From Candidatus Avelusimicrobium gallinaceum (GTDB taxonomy: Bacteria; Elusimicrobiota; Elusimicrobia; Elusimicrobiales; Elusimicrobiaceae), in assembly GCA_944324965.1 (NCBI GenBank), contig CALUYH010000001.1:1-42815 (forward strand): a DNA stretch of 42,815 nt, in the 5' to 3' direction. Under the pieces are notes generated by a model. The model made no database searches, was not told where the DNA came from, and was given only the letters and a program-made list of their open reading frames with translations. The first letter of the stretch is position 1. Each line of letters opens with the position of its first letter. Shown one piece after another: positions 17,582-25,069 of the stretch. A program made the position numbers and the translations under genes.

Positions 17582-17590
17582 GGGGGGGGG
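17582..17590. repeat. G9 homopolymer upstream of the GGDEF/EAL gene
   Basis: A run of nine G lies 113 bases upstream of the GTG start of the minus-strand GGDEF/EAL gene, just past the terminator of the carboxypeptidase gene. Such tracts can change length by slippage. Confidence 0.5.
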
Positions 17591-17594
17591 ACGT

Positions 17595-17631
17595 AAAATT
17601 CCCCGTCCGGCATGTTTGCGTATGGACGGGG
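17595..17631 (-). terminator. Intrinsic terminator of the VanY-type carboxypeptidase gene
   Basis: CCCCGTCC (17601-17608) and GGACGGGG (17624-17631) form an 8-bp stem; on the minus strand it is followed by AATTTT. It starts 13 bases past the stop at 17645. On the plus strand AAAAAC follows, so it acts leftward. Confidence 0.7.
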
Positions 17632-17644
17632 AAAAACAAAAATA

Positions 17645-18379
17645 TCAGTCGTTTTGTGTAGCGGCTTTGGGGTCGGGTTTATTCCACAGGCACATATTTA
17701 AGAAGAGCAGCATTTTATGTTGGCTTCCGCCAAAAAATTTATTTTGCATGGCCACGCCTTCCTGGGTAATATAGCGGTAATGCCAGGGTTCAAAGGGGTA
17801 TCCCGTTTCCTCTTCCTCCCCTTTGGGAAAGGACAAACTAAACCCGTATTCTCCGGCGTGTTGTTTAAGCCATTGCAGGGCGGGCAAGGATTCGTTTTTG
17901 ACTTCTGTTGTATTAAAATCAATGGCGGTGCCCAATTGGTGTTGGGACTGCCCCGGATTTGCTACTTGCTCCGGATTGGAGGTGCGTCCCTTTAGATACA
18001 GCTGATACTCGTAAGGGCGGTAGGTGGATACAGGGGACAAATAAATACCCGATTCGCTGGCAGCCTGCTTCATTTTGTAGAACCAAACAGCAGCTTCCTT
18101 GCGCAGGAATCCTCTCGGTACGCGGATTAAATCATGCGGCTCATAATTGGGCGGCAGAGTGTGCTCCGGGTCCACCAACAGGAGCAAATCCCGTTTCTTT
18201 TCCAAGGGCAAATAGGCTTTTCGGAACGCTTCGGAGTCATTATGTTGCATGAAGGACTGGCAAACGGATTGTAACACGACTTGAGAATCTTGCTTCGGGT
18301 GCGCCGGTTGGGCAAAAAGGTCGGCCGCGAGTGCCGATAAAGTGCAAAAGGCAAACAAAAAGATATATTTTTTTATCAT
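17645..18379 (-). CDS. VanY-type D-alanyl-D-alanine carboxypeptidase
   Basis: 244 residues with a cleavable signal peptide (ends near ADLFA at about residue 23), so it acts in the periplasm on peptidoglycan. It is an M15B zinc peptidase: SQHQLGTAIDF carries the SxHxxGxAxD zinc motif, and EPWHYRYI gives the catalytic Glu and the third zinc His. STYRPYEYQ is the usual substrate-side segment. It would trim the terminal D-Ala of stem peptides, affecting crosslinking. No vancomycin-resistance genes are nearby, so a housekeeping wall-remodelling role is more likely. AGAGGA precedes the ATG; a terminator follows. The region upstream (18380-18575) holds only a weak TTTAC/GTAAA palindrome at 18532-18544. 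Confidence 0.9.
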   Translation of the reverse strand: MIKKYIFLFAFCTLSALAADLFAQPAHPKQDSQVVLQSVCQSFMQHNDSEAFRKAYLPLEKKRDLLLLVDPEHTLPPNYEPHDLIRVPRGFLRKEAAVWFYKMKQAASESGIYLSPVSTYRPYEYQLYLKGRTSNPEQVANPGQSQHQLGTAIDFNTTEVKNESLPALQWLKQHAGEYGFSLSFPKGEEEETGYPFEPWHYRYITQEGVAMQNKFFGGSQHKMLLFLNMCLWNKPDPKAATQND

Positions 18380-18575
18380 ATTCGTCCTCTGGGCTGTGCC
18401 GCACGGTCTAGCCGCCCCTGGCAGTAGTTTCCAGCTTGTTAGAGGGGCTTTGATTTCTGTGGTGATAGAGCAGTGTGCCCCGTTTAGCAGAAACGAACTG
18501 TCGCCTGTTTGTTTGATACTAACATTTTGAGTTTACACTGTAAAGTGAATGTGCCGGGAAAAATTCGGAAAATAC

Positions 18576-18605
18576 AAAAAGCGGATTTTTGCAAATCCGC
18601 TTTTT
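18576..18605 (-). terminator. Terminator of the serine dehydratase-nitroreductase operon
   Basis: GCGGATTT and AAATCCGC (8 bp, short loop) flanked by A5 and T5, so it could work in both directions. It lies 34 bases past the nitroreductase stop. Confidence 0.85.
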
Positions 18606-18638
18606 GCGAAACTGCAGTAAAGGGCGTTTAACCCGTTG

Positions 18639-19148
18639 TTACCATTTTTCGTTGTGTATTTTGGCGGGGTCAAAGCGGTCCACGTCTTCTTTTTTCTCGT
18701 TGGGGTATCCCAGCGCGATGATGTTGAGCGGTTTGACGTAGTCCGGCAGACCCAACAGTTTGGCGAGTCCCTCCATGCGTTCTTCGTTGGGGTACACGCC
18801 CAACCACACGCTGCCGATGCCCAAAGACGTAGCGGCCAGCAGAATGTTTTGCGTGGCGGCGCCGCAATCGGCCATCCAGTAGCCGGGGGCGTGTTCGCGC
18901 TGCGTGTTGCCGCAGACCACAATGGCGCAGGCGGCCTGTTCCAACATTTTGGCGTGCGGGTGCACGTGCATCATTTTTTTGAAAGTATCTTTGTTTTGCA
19001 CGACCACAAATTCCCATTCCTGGCAGTTGCGCGCGGTGGGGGCCATCATGGCGGCCCGCAGGAGCGTGGTCAAATCGTCTTTGGCGATGGGTTGGTCGGT
19101 AAATTGCCGGATACTTCTTCTTTTCAGGATTGCTTCCATTACTTTCAT
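18639..19148 (-). CDS. Nitroreductase-family flavoprotein
   Basis: 169 residues, compact for the family. The N-terminus has the FMN-binding RRSIRQFTDQPI and the APTARNCQEWEF segment, and the C-terminal half has GSVWLGVYPNEE and IIALGYPNEKK, the standard order. The enzymes are FMN-dependent NAD(P)H oxidoreductases acting on nitroaromatics, quinones or enoates; the natural substrate here is unknown. GGGGGA precedes the ATG, which overlaps the stop of the serine dehydratase gene by 4 bases, so the two are co-translated. The pairing suggests a role in anaerobic redox balance, but this is inference. Confidence 0.88.
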   Translation of the reverse strand: MKVMEAILKRRSIRQFTDQPIAKDDLTTLLRAAMMAPTARNCQEWEFVVVQNKDTFKKMMHVHPHAKMLEQAACAIVVCGNTQREHAPGYWMADCGAATQNILLAATSLGIGSVWLGVYPNEERMEGLAKLLGLPDYVKPLNIIALGYPNEKKEDVDRFDPAKIHNEKW

Positions 19149-20374
19149 TTTGCATCCCCCTTGATGCGTAATACTTTTTCTTTAAAGAACCGCGCCAAGC
19201 CGCCGCGGGCGGTTTCGCGGTAATCTTTGTTCATGTCCAGGCCGGTTTGCATCATGGTGGCCAGGACGTCGTCGTACGAGACGCGGTTGTCCCCGTCCGA
19301 CATCAAAGCGTAGGTGGCGCAATCCAGCGCGCGCGACGCGGCCAGCGCGTTGCGTTCTATGCACGGGATTTGCACCAAGCCGTCCACCGGGTCACACGTA
19401 AGCCCCAGGTGGTGTTCCAACCCCATTTCCGCGGCGTAGGCAATGCGGCGGTTGTCGGCCCCTTCCAGCTGGCAGGTGGCCGCGGCCGCCATGGCGCACG
19501 CCACGCCCACTTCCCCTTGGCAGCCCACTTCGGCGCCGGAGATGGACGCATTGGCCTTGGCCATATTGCCAAACAGGCTGGCCGTGCCCAAGGCGCGGAT
19601 GATGGTGTTGTCTTCAAATTCGCAAATTTCCTGCACCAGCCGGCACACGGCGGGCACCACCCCGCACGAGCCGCACGTGGGCGCCGTAACGACCACGCCG
19701 CCCGAGGCGTTTTCTTCCGCACAGGCCAAGGCGTAGGCAAACAGGTTGTTCATGCGGCGCAGGTACTGGGGGGAATTTTCCGCCTTGTACAGGTAGCGCC
19801 GGGCCTTGCGCTCCAGGTTGAGCGACCCCGGCAGTACGCCGCGTTTTTCCAGGCCGCGGTTCATCGTGGCCTGCATGGTCTTCCAAACAGTTTCCAAATA
19901 GTCCCAAATGTCGGCCCCTTCGCATTCTTCCACATATTCCCACAGCAGCATACGCTTTTGAGAGGTATATTCCAAAATTTCTTCCATGGAGTGGTGGGGG
20001 TAGATGTTGTTTAATTGTTGGCCGAAGTTCTCATCGTCGCGGATGGCGCCGCCGCCGATGCTGTAAAACACTTTGTCGCCCATAATGTGGCCGGCTTTGT
20101 CCAGCGCTTGCAGGCGCAGGGCGTTGGGGTGCTTGGGCAGAAAGGTATTGTATTCCCACACGATTTCCACGGGTTTGGGATAGAAGGCTTCTTTAATGGT
20201 AAAATCGGTCAGGTGCCCTTTGCCGGTGGCGGCCAGGGAACCGTATAGAAAAACCTTAAAGCTGACCGCCGCGGGATATTGGCGGTTGAAAGCGTCGGCC
20301 GCTTTGCGCGGGCCCATGGTGTGGCTGCTGGAGGGGCCCATTCCAATTTTGTACAACTCTTTGAGTGATTCCAT
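19145..20374 (-). CDS. sdaA: L-serine dehydratase, iron-sulfur dependent, single chain
   Basis: 409 residues; it converts L-serine to pyruvate and ammonia in the cytoplasm. GPSSSHTMGP at residues 13-22 is the family signature of the beta domain. The alpha domain has APTCGSCGVVP, GCQGEVG and LTCDPVDGLVQIPC, which supply the cysteines for the [4Fe-4S] cluster that binds serine. Beta and alpha parts are in one chain, as in SdaA/TdcG. It feeds amino-acid carbon into pyruvate, the entry to acetate and H2 formation, which fits the hydrogenase nearby. First gene of a two-gene operon with the nitroreductase; AAGGA lies before the ATG. Confidence 0.95.
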   Translation of the reverse strand: MESLKELYKIGMGPSSSHTMGPRKAADAFNRQYPAAVSFKVFLYGSLAATGKGHLTDFTIKEAFYPKPVEIVWEYNTFLPKHPNALRLQALDKAGHIMGDKVFYSIGGGAIRDDENFGQQLNNIYPHHSMEEILEYTSQKRMLLWEYVEECEGADIWDYLETVWKTMQATMNRGLEKRGVLPGSLNLERKARRYLYKAENSPQYLRRMNNLFAYALACAEENASGGVVVTAPTCGSCGVVPAVCRLVQEICEFEDNTIIRALGTASLFGNMAKANASISGAEVGCQGEVGVACAMAAAATCQLEGADNRRIAYAAEMGLEHHLGLTCDPVDGLVQIPCIERNALAASRALDCATYALMSDGDNRVSYDDVLATMMQTGLDMNKDYRETARGGLARFFKEKVLRIKGDAK

Positions 20375-20392
20375 GGCGTTTCCTTACAGGGT

Positions 20393-20414
20393 AATATATA
20401 AAAAATGTTATCAT
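20393..20414. promoter_or_regulatory. Divergent promoter region, sdaA / mntP
   Basis: The 47-base gap between the divergent starts holds a minus-strand -10 (TATATT, 20393-20398) for sdaA and a plus-strand -10-like TATCAT (20409-20414) for the MntP gene. The latter ends only 7 bases before the ATG, leaving little or no leader. Clear -35 boxes are not seen. Confidence 0.45.
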
Positions 20415-20421
20415 ATTTGGT

Positions 20422-20988
20422 ATGAATATACTGTCTTCCTTATTAGTGGCGTTGGGCCTGTCTATGGACAATTGGGCCGTGACCATTGCTTCGGGGTGTG
20501 CCCACCGCGAGGCAATTGCCAAAACGTACATTTTTAAGGTCAGCACGCTGTTTGCTGCGGCGCATTTTGTGATGTTTGCCGCCGGCTGGCTGTGCGGGGC
20601 CGGAGTGGGCAAGTATATCGGCGCGGTGGACCATTGGATTGCGTTTATTATTTTGCTGGTAATCGGGGCGCGCATGGTGAAGGAATCGCGCGAAGCGCAG
20701 GCCGAGGCCGACGTGTGCACACTGCATTCTTTCAAAACGCTGTGCGCCCTGGCCGTAGCCACCAGTTTGGACGCGTTGCTGGTGGGGATGGGGCTGGCAT
20801 TTACGGCCGCGCCGTTTTGGCTGACCGTGGCAACGCTGACGGTGTGCGTGTTTGTAACCAGCTGGAGCGGATTTTACGTAGGGGCCTATCTGGGCCGCAA
20901 GTTTGGCAAAGTGATGGAAGCGCTGGGGGGCATTGTACTGATGCTCATTGGCGTTAAATTGTTGCTTGAAGGTGTGGGCATTTGGTAG
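20422..20988 (+). CDS. mntP: MntP-family manganese efflux pump
   Basis: 188 residues, six predicted membrane helices in two homologous halves. The first half has ALGLSMDNWAVTIASG and the second AVATSLDALLVGMGLAF: the paired Asp-containing motifs that line the cation path of MntP/LysE-type exporters. It likely exports Mn2+ from the cytoplasm. There is no Shine-Dalgarno before the ATG, and the closest -10 box implies a leaderless message. No yybP-ykoY manganese riboswitch fits in the 47-base upstream gap. A second MntP-like gene follows after 28 bases, suggesting a pair that acts together or on different ions. Confidence 0.85.
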   Translation: MNILSSLLVALGLSMDNWAVTIASGCAHREAIAKTYIFKVSTLFAAAHFVMFAAGWLCGAGVGKYIGAVDHWIAFIILLVIGARMVKESREAQAEADVCTLHSFKTLCALAVATSLDALLVGMGLAFTAAPFWLTVATLTVCVFVTSWSGFYVGAYLGRKFGKVMEALGGIVLMLIGVKLLLEGVGIW

Positions 20989-21016
20989 AATCAGGTATCT
21001 GAATGGAGGTCCGGCT

Positions 21017-21574
21017 ATGGGCATAATTTCCGTACTGATTATTTTCGTGTGTATCTGCGTGGACAATATGGTTTCGGCCAATATGTCGGCGATTAAATTG
21101 TCGCCCGATAAAAAAAGCATTTTTTCCATTAAACTCGGGCTGTTCTTTGCGGGGTTTAATGCCCTCTGGTTTACCGTCGGATACATTGCCAGCATGATTT
21201 TCTTCCGCTCGTGGGTGCACTTTGCCAACCACTGGGTGGCGTTTGCGTTCCTGCTGCTGTTGGGTATTAAATTTATGATGGAATCTATTGAAAAATCCCC
21301 CAGCTTTAACAATGTGGATGTGGACGATACACGCAAATTGGTGAAAGTTTCCAGCGTGATCGGCTTAAATTCCTTTTTGGTGGGATACGCCGTGGAAACG
21401 ATGGACAAAGCCTACCTGCCGCAGCTGATTTTGTTGCTTATTATCTCTTTCGTGTTGACGATGTTGGGTTTTCACTTGGGCAAAAAAACGTCCAAAACGA
21501 TTGTCAGCAAACGGGTGGAATTGGTGGCCGGGTTGATGTTGATTGTAATGGCTATCAAAATGATTATCATCTGA
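21017..21574 (+). CDS. Second MntP-like transporter
   Basis: 185 residues with about six membrane helices. GGAGG at 21005-21009 sets the start at 21017. The layout matches the preceding protein but the motifs differ: the first half has CVDNMVSANMSA and the second has GLNSFLVGYAVETMD, with Asn where the partner has Asp. It is therefore a diverged paralogue, not a recent duplicate. Tandem position and shared transcription suggest a heteromeric exporter or two exporters for different metals; the sequence cannot decide. A strong terminator ends the pair. Confidence 0.75.
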   Translation: MGIISVLIIFVCICVDNMVSANMSAIKLSPDKKSIFSIKLGLFFAGFNALWFTVGYIASMIFFRSWVHFANHWVAFAFLLLLGIKFMMESIEKSPSFNNVDVDDTRKLVKVSSVIGLNSFLVGYAVETMDKAYLPQLILLLIISFVLTMLGFHLGKKTSKTIVSKRVELVAGLMLIVMAIKMIII

Positions 21575-21594
21575 TTCGTACGGCTTTTTATCGT

Positions 21595-21626
21595 AACCCC
21601 GCGGCCTGTTGGGCGGCGGGGTTTTT
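21595..21626 (+). terminator. Terminator of the MntP pair
   Basis: AACCCCGC (21595-21602) pairs with GCGGGGTT (21615-21622), followed by six T. It is 20 bases past the stop of the second transporter. Confidence 0.88.
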
Positions 21627-21667
21627 TATTGGGCGCAAAAAATTGTTGTTTCCGGGCCAAAGCAAGA

Positions 21668-21697
21668 TATACTATAAGAAAGGGATATTTAAATATC
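21668..21697 (+). promoter_or_regulatory. -10 box and 14-bp palindrome before the first pilin-like gene
   Basis: TATACT (21668-21673) is a good -10 box. GATATTTAAATATC (21684-21697) is a perfect palindrome just downstream, inside the 5' leader and before the GGAG ribosome-binding site of the ATG at 21711. It could be an operator. Confidence 0.45.
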
Positions 21698-21710
21698 GGG
21701 TGGAGCAGGT

Positions 21711-23051
21711 ATGAAAACAACCAAAGGTTTTACCCTGCCGGAACTGTTGGTGGCGGTGGTGGTGATTGGCATTTTGGCCGCGGCAGCCGTGCCGTGGCTG
21801 TACAAAAAGGCAGAACAACGCAAAACCGAAGAGGCGGAAGCGTGGCTGTCTTCCTTGCGTACGGAGCAGGAACAGCGCTGTGTGTCGGACAAACGCTACG
21901 TGGCGGATTTTGCCCGCCTGCCGGGCGTGTTGGGCACGGCGGAAGGGAAATACTTTACGTACACGCTGCTGCCGGCCGGGGCGCAAGCACACCGCAAGGG
22001 CGGATACGGTTATGTGCTGCGTATGCCGTCTTACGAAGACGGCCGCCTGTGCTGCGAAACGCCCGAAGCCTGTAAGCGGCTGGGCAAAAATTATCCTTCG
22101 TGCACCGATTTGACCGCCCGCGCCGATTACCAATCCGGCGAGGAATGCTCCACCGCCAAGAAAACCGCTTTGTGCCCCGGGCCCGATTCCCGCCCGTGCG
22201 GCTGCCAGGACAAAGGCCAGCAAACCCGCACCTGCGACCCGGCCACCGATACCTGGAGCGAATGGGGGGAATGCAGCATTCCGCTCACGTGCGATTGCTC
22301 GGCCGTGTCCGGCCCGCGCCCGGCCCCGCAGGAACAACCCTGCGCGCAGGGCGGCACCCAAAGCCGCGGATTTTCGTGTGATACGTTAACCGGCCAATGG
22401 ATTGCGGATCCGTGGAGTGAGTGCCGCACGGCACAAGCAACGGCCGCGCCGCAAACGGACGTTGACACAACGGCGCCGGCAGGCACCGTGCCGGAAACAA
22501 AGGAGCCGCAGGCCCAGCCGGAAACCGCCACGCAAACGGCAGCACCCGTAACCGCCGACCAAGAACCTGCTCCACAACCGTCCGCCGCACCGGAAACAGC
22601 GTCCGTGCAAACAGCTTCTGATTCGCTGGTGCAGGCGGCCGCGCCGCAAACGGCCTCGGAAGGAATTTCGTCTGACCAGCCGGGTGCGCCTACTGTATCC
22701 GTGCCGGATGCTTCCGCGTTGCCGCCGACTCCTAATGAAACGGGCGAAGACGCGGAACCCCCTGCGTCTGTTTCTCCGGCACAAGACGTTTTATCCGATT
22801 CCTCCGGGGCGGCTCCCGCGTCGGTAACGGACGAGTCTTCCGCACCCGAAACTTCTCAACCGGCTGCTGCGTTGCCCGTGCAGCCGTCCGCCGCGTCCAC
22901 GGCTCCCATCTTCCATACGGGCGCTGCGTTGGAACCGGTTGCCCCTGTGCCTTCGGAAAGCGCTTCGGCCCCGTCTACGGGCACTGCTTCGGCCGTAAGC
23001 CCGGCGGGCGAAAACACCCAGCCGCCCGCGGCGAACCCCGCTGATTTATAG
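21711..23051 (+). CDS. Type IV pilin-like protein with Cys-rich modules and Pro/Ala/Thr-rich tail
   Basis: 446 residues. The prepilin site is KG/FTLPELLVAVVVIG (cut after Gly, then N-methyl-Phe, with Glu5), so it is processed by a prepilin peptidase and displayed by a type IV pilus or type II secretion-like machine. A pilin core follows (about 30-145) with the MPSYEDGRLCC segment that is also present in the protein at 31999. Then come two Cys-rich modules (about 155-245): CGCQDKGQQTRTC with WSEWGEC, and QGGTQSRGFSC with WIADPWSEC, resembling thrombospondin type 1 repeats. The last 200 residues are low-complexity Ala/Pro/Thr/Ser/Gln, like a stalk or glycosylated linker, with no anchor. It is a single-gene unit with its own promoter and terminator. 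Confidence 0.83.
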   Translation: MKTTKGFTLPELLVAVVVIGILAAAAVPWLYKKAEQRKTEEAEAWLSSLRTEQEQRCVSDKRYVADFARLPGVLGTAEGKYFTYTLLPAGAQAHRKGGYGYVLRMPSYEDGRLCCETPEACKRLGKNYPSCTDLTARADYQSGEECSTAKKTALCPGPDSRPCGCQDKGQQTRTCDPATDTWSEWGECSIPLTCDCSAVSGPRPAPQEQPCAQGGTQSRGFSCDTLTGQWIADPWSECRTAQATAAPQTDVDTTAPAGTVPETKEPQAQPETATQTAAPVTADQEPAPQPSAAPETASVQTASDSLVQAAAPQTASEGISSDQPGAPTVSVPDASALPPTPNETGEDAEPPASVSPAQDVLSDSSGAAPASVTDESSAPETSQPAAALPVQPSAASTAPIFHTGAALEPVAPVPSESASAPSTGTASAVSPAGENTQPPAANPADL

Positions 23052-23056
23052 GCCAT

Positions 23057-23088
23057 AAAAAAACCCGCTCGTAAGGAGCGGGTTTTTT
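23057..23088. terminator. Bidirectional terminator between convergent genes
   Basis: AAACCCGCTC (23061-23070) pairs with GAGCGGGTTT (23076-23085), with A7 before and T6 after. It serves the pilin-like gene on the plus strand and the helical-repeat gene on the minus strand. Confidence 0.92.
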
Positions 23089-23104
23089 AAGGTATGTAAA
23101 AACC

Positions 23105-23752
23105 TTATTTGGAAAGCGCTTTCCAAGCCTCTTTTTCCGCTTTTAAGGCTTCTTTGGCGTCTTTAGCGGCTTGTTTGGCCGCTTCTTTTTTGGCTTCAGC
23201 GGCTTCTTTTTCGGCTTTGGCTTTAGCCTTGGCGTCTTCTTTGGCTTGTTTCAACGCCGCTTTTTTGGCGGCCGCTTCGGCTTTGGCCTGTTCTTTGGCG
23301 GCTTCAGCTTTCGCTTTGGCTTCTTCTTTAGCGGCTTTAGCCTTGGCTTTGGCTTCTTCTTTGGCTTTCTTTAAGGCTTCTTTTTCGGCTTCGGCTTTGG
23401 CCTTGGCTTCTTCTTTAGCGGCTTTAGCTTTGGCCTTGGCTTCTTCTTTGGCGGCCTTGGCATTAGCTTTGGCTTCTTCCGCCGCGGCTTTAGCATTGGC
23501 TTTAGCTTCTTCGGCTTTGGCCTTTACTTCGGTATTTTGTTTCGCGTTTTCTTTGGCCGCTTGAATTTTGGCAATGGCGGCTTCTTTTTTGCTTTGGATG
23601 TCTTTTCTCAAAGCGGTAATTTTGGACAGCGTGCAATTATTAATGCAGGTCACGTCTCCCGCGGCACAGCCGCAGTCATCCGCCGCGCGGACGCTGGTGG
23701 GCCAAGCGGCGCTCATGGCCAGCGCGAAAGCGAGTACGATAATTTTTCTCAT
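23105..23752 (-). CDS. Secreted Lys/Ala/Glu-rich protein with 11-residue helical repeats
   Basis: 215 residues. A signal peptide (to about VRA-AD, residue 24) is followed by a short Cys cluster (CGCAAGDVTCINNC), then about 150 residues of almost pure Ala/Lys/Glu. The repeat unit is 11 residues (EEAKAKAKAAK and close variants, about eight copies), broken twice by 7-residue insertions (EALKKAK, AALKQAK). Hendecads favour a long straight helix or right-handed coiled coil, so it may be a rigid rod between cell layers, or a lipid- or polyanion-binding helix. The Cys cluster could crosslink it. AAGGAG precedes the ATG. I recognise no named family, and such sequences give false matches to histone- and TolA-like proteins. 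Confidence 0.75.
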   Translation of the reverse strand: MRKIIVLAFALAMSAAWPTSVRAADDCGCAAGDVTCINNCTLSKITALRKDIQSKKEAAIAKIQAAKENAKQNTEVKAKAEEAKANAKAAAEEAKANAKAAKEEAKAKAKAAKEEAKAKAEAEKEALKKAKEEAKAKAKAAKEEAKAKAEAAKEQAKAEAAAKKAALKQAKEDAKAKAKAEKEAAEAKKEAAKQAAKDAKEALKAEKEAWKALSK

Positions 23753-23864
23753 TTTTTTCTCCTTTAACGTGAATTACGTTACTTTTGTATTTTACTACAA
23801 TTTCCGCGTTCCCTCAACGCGCTTTTTAATCCAAATCTTTCGGGCGCAATAGCCGATGTTTTTG

Positions 23865-23870
23865 TAAAAT
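23865..23870 (+). promoter_or_regulatory. -10 box directly before the DUF1646 gene
   Basis: TAAAAT ends 6 bases before the ATG at 23877 and no Shine-Dalgarno is present, so the message may be leaderless. No clear -35 box. Confidence 0.4.
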
Positions 23871-23876
23871 ATACCT

Positions 23877-24938
23877 ATGGAAACTTTAGTGGCAACCCCG
23901 TGGTGGGTAAATGCATTGCTCGGCATAGTGGTCATCAATTTGTTGGTGTGGCCGCTTGCTTCGCGCTGGGTGGAAAGCCACTTGGAAGTTTTCTTGCTGG
24001 GCGTGGGGGCCGTGGCGGTGACAATCAGCGGCGGCTGGAGCACGCAATTTTTGTACGAAACGCTGAACTTCCCGGTGAACGTGGCGTTTATCGTACTGGT
24101 CGTCAGTGTGATTTTCAACAATTACTCCCGGTATATTTTCCGGGTGTTGTTTGCGTTCTTCCGCAAGTTGGAGCCGCGTTACAGCTTTGCGCTGCTGATT
24201 TTTCTGTTGGGGATGACGTCCTCGCTCGTGAGTGTGACGGTTTCCGCCCTGGTGCTGGCCGAAGTGTTAAAAGTAGTCAGCCTGGAACGCACCGCCACCG
24301 TGCGCATTACGGTGTTTGCCTGCTACGCCATCGGGTTGGGCGCGGTGCTCACGCCGTTGGCCGAACCGCTGGGGCTGACCATTAATAACGCCCTGGCCGG
24401 CGCCCCGCACCATGCGGACTTTTTCTTTTTACTTAAAAATTTCTTTTGGTGGATTACCCCTGCCATTGTGCTCCTGTCGGCCGCGGCCGGATACAGCGCG
24501 CGCAACGCAGGCACCACCATGCAGATGCACATCCGCGAAGATAAAGAAACGTACGGCTCTATGCTGCGGCGTACGTGGCACATCTATATGTTCGTGGCGG
24601 CGCTTAATTTAATCAGCGCCGGGCTGCGTCCGCTGGCCCAAAGCACCATTACGCACTTGGGCGGCAAAGTGTTATTTTTGGCCAATGCGGTATCGGTGAT
24701 TATTGATAACGCCACCCTGGCCGCCATTGAAATTGTGCCCACCATTTCCCAAAAAGACCTGGTGTATATGGTTATCGGTTTGGCGGCGTTTGGCAGTATG
24801 CTGGTGCAGGGCAACCTGCCCAACATCGTAGCGGCCGAAAAACTGGGTATCAAAAGCCGCGAATGGGCCTCTATCGCCGTTCCCACCGGGCTGACGCTGA
24901 TGGCGGGCTACTTTATTGTGCTTTCCGTTGTCCTCTGA
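23877..24938 (+). CDS. DUF1646 family membrane transporter
   Basis: 353 residues with about ten predicted membrane helices. The C-terminal signature VIIDNATLAAIEIVP followed by VQGNLPNIVAAEKLGIKSREWA matches DUF1646, a family in the ion-transporter superfamily (NhaD/arsenite-permease type) thought to move cations or organic anions. An earlier half-repeat has LLGMTSSLVSVTVSALVLAEVLK. The substrate is unknown. In other bacteria a DUF1646 RNA motif lies upstream of such genes; here the 125-base divergent gap is too short and unstructured, and the gene seems to start almost at its promoter. It is transcribed away from the helical-repeat gene. Confidence 0.82.
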   Translation: METLVATPWWVNALLGIVVINLLVWPLASRWVESHLEVFLLGVGAVAVTISGGWSTQFLYETLNFPVNVAFIVLVVSVIFNNYSRYIFRVLFAFFRKLEPRYSFALLIFLLGMTSSLVSVTVSALVLAEVLKVVSLERTATVRITVFACYAIGLGAVLTPLAEPLGLTINNALAGAPHHADFFFLLKNFFWWITPAIVLLSAAAGYSARNAGTTMQMHIREDKETYGSMLRRTWHIYMFVAALNLISAGLRPLAQSTITHLGGKVLFLANAVSVIIDNATLAAIEIVPTISQKDLVYMVIGLAAFGSMLVQGNLPNIVAAEKLGIKSREWASIAVPTGLTLMAGYFIVLSVVL

Positions 24939-25069
24939 CATTTCCGAATAAATTAGGTCCGGTCCCAATACAAACTGGGTCTTTTGACCCTTGTATAAGG
25001 GTTATTTAACTGATATTTTTTATATAGATATCCCCGGCGGAGTTTTCCGCTGTTTAATAAGGAGATGTT

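Noticed and set aside
20443..21408. A 321-codon minus-strand frame opposite the MntP genes
   Set aside because: It spans two real genes and the gap between them and has no ribosome-binding site or domain.
23105..23752. Repeated GGCTTCTTCTTTAGC-type units resembling a CRISPR or satellite array
   Set aside because: The units vary in codon positions, are adjacent without spacers, and translate on the minus strand into a regular helical repeat.
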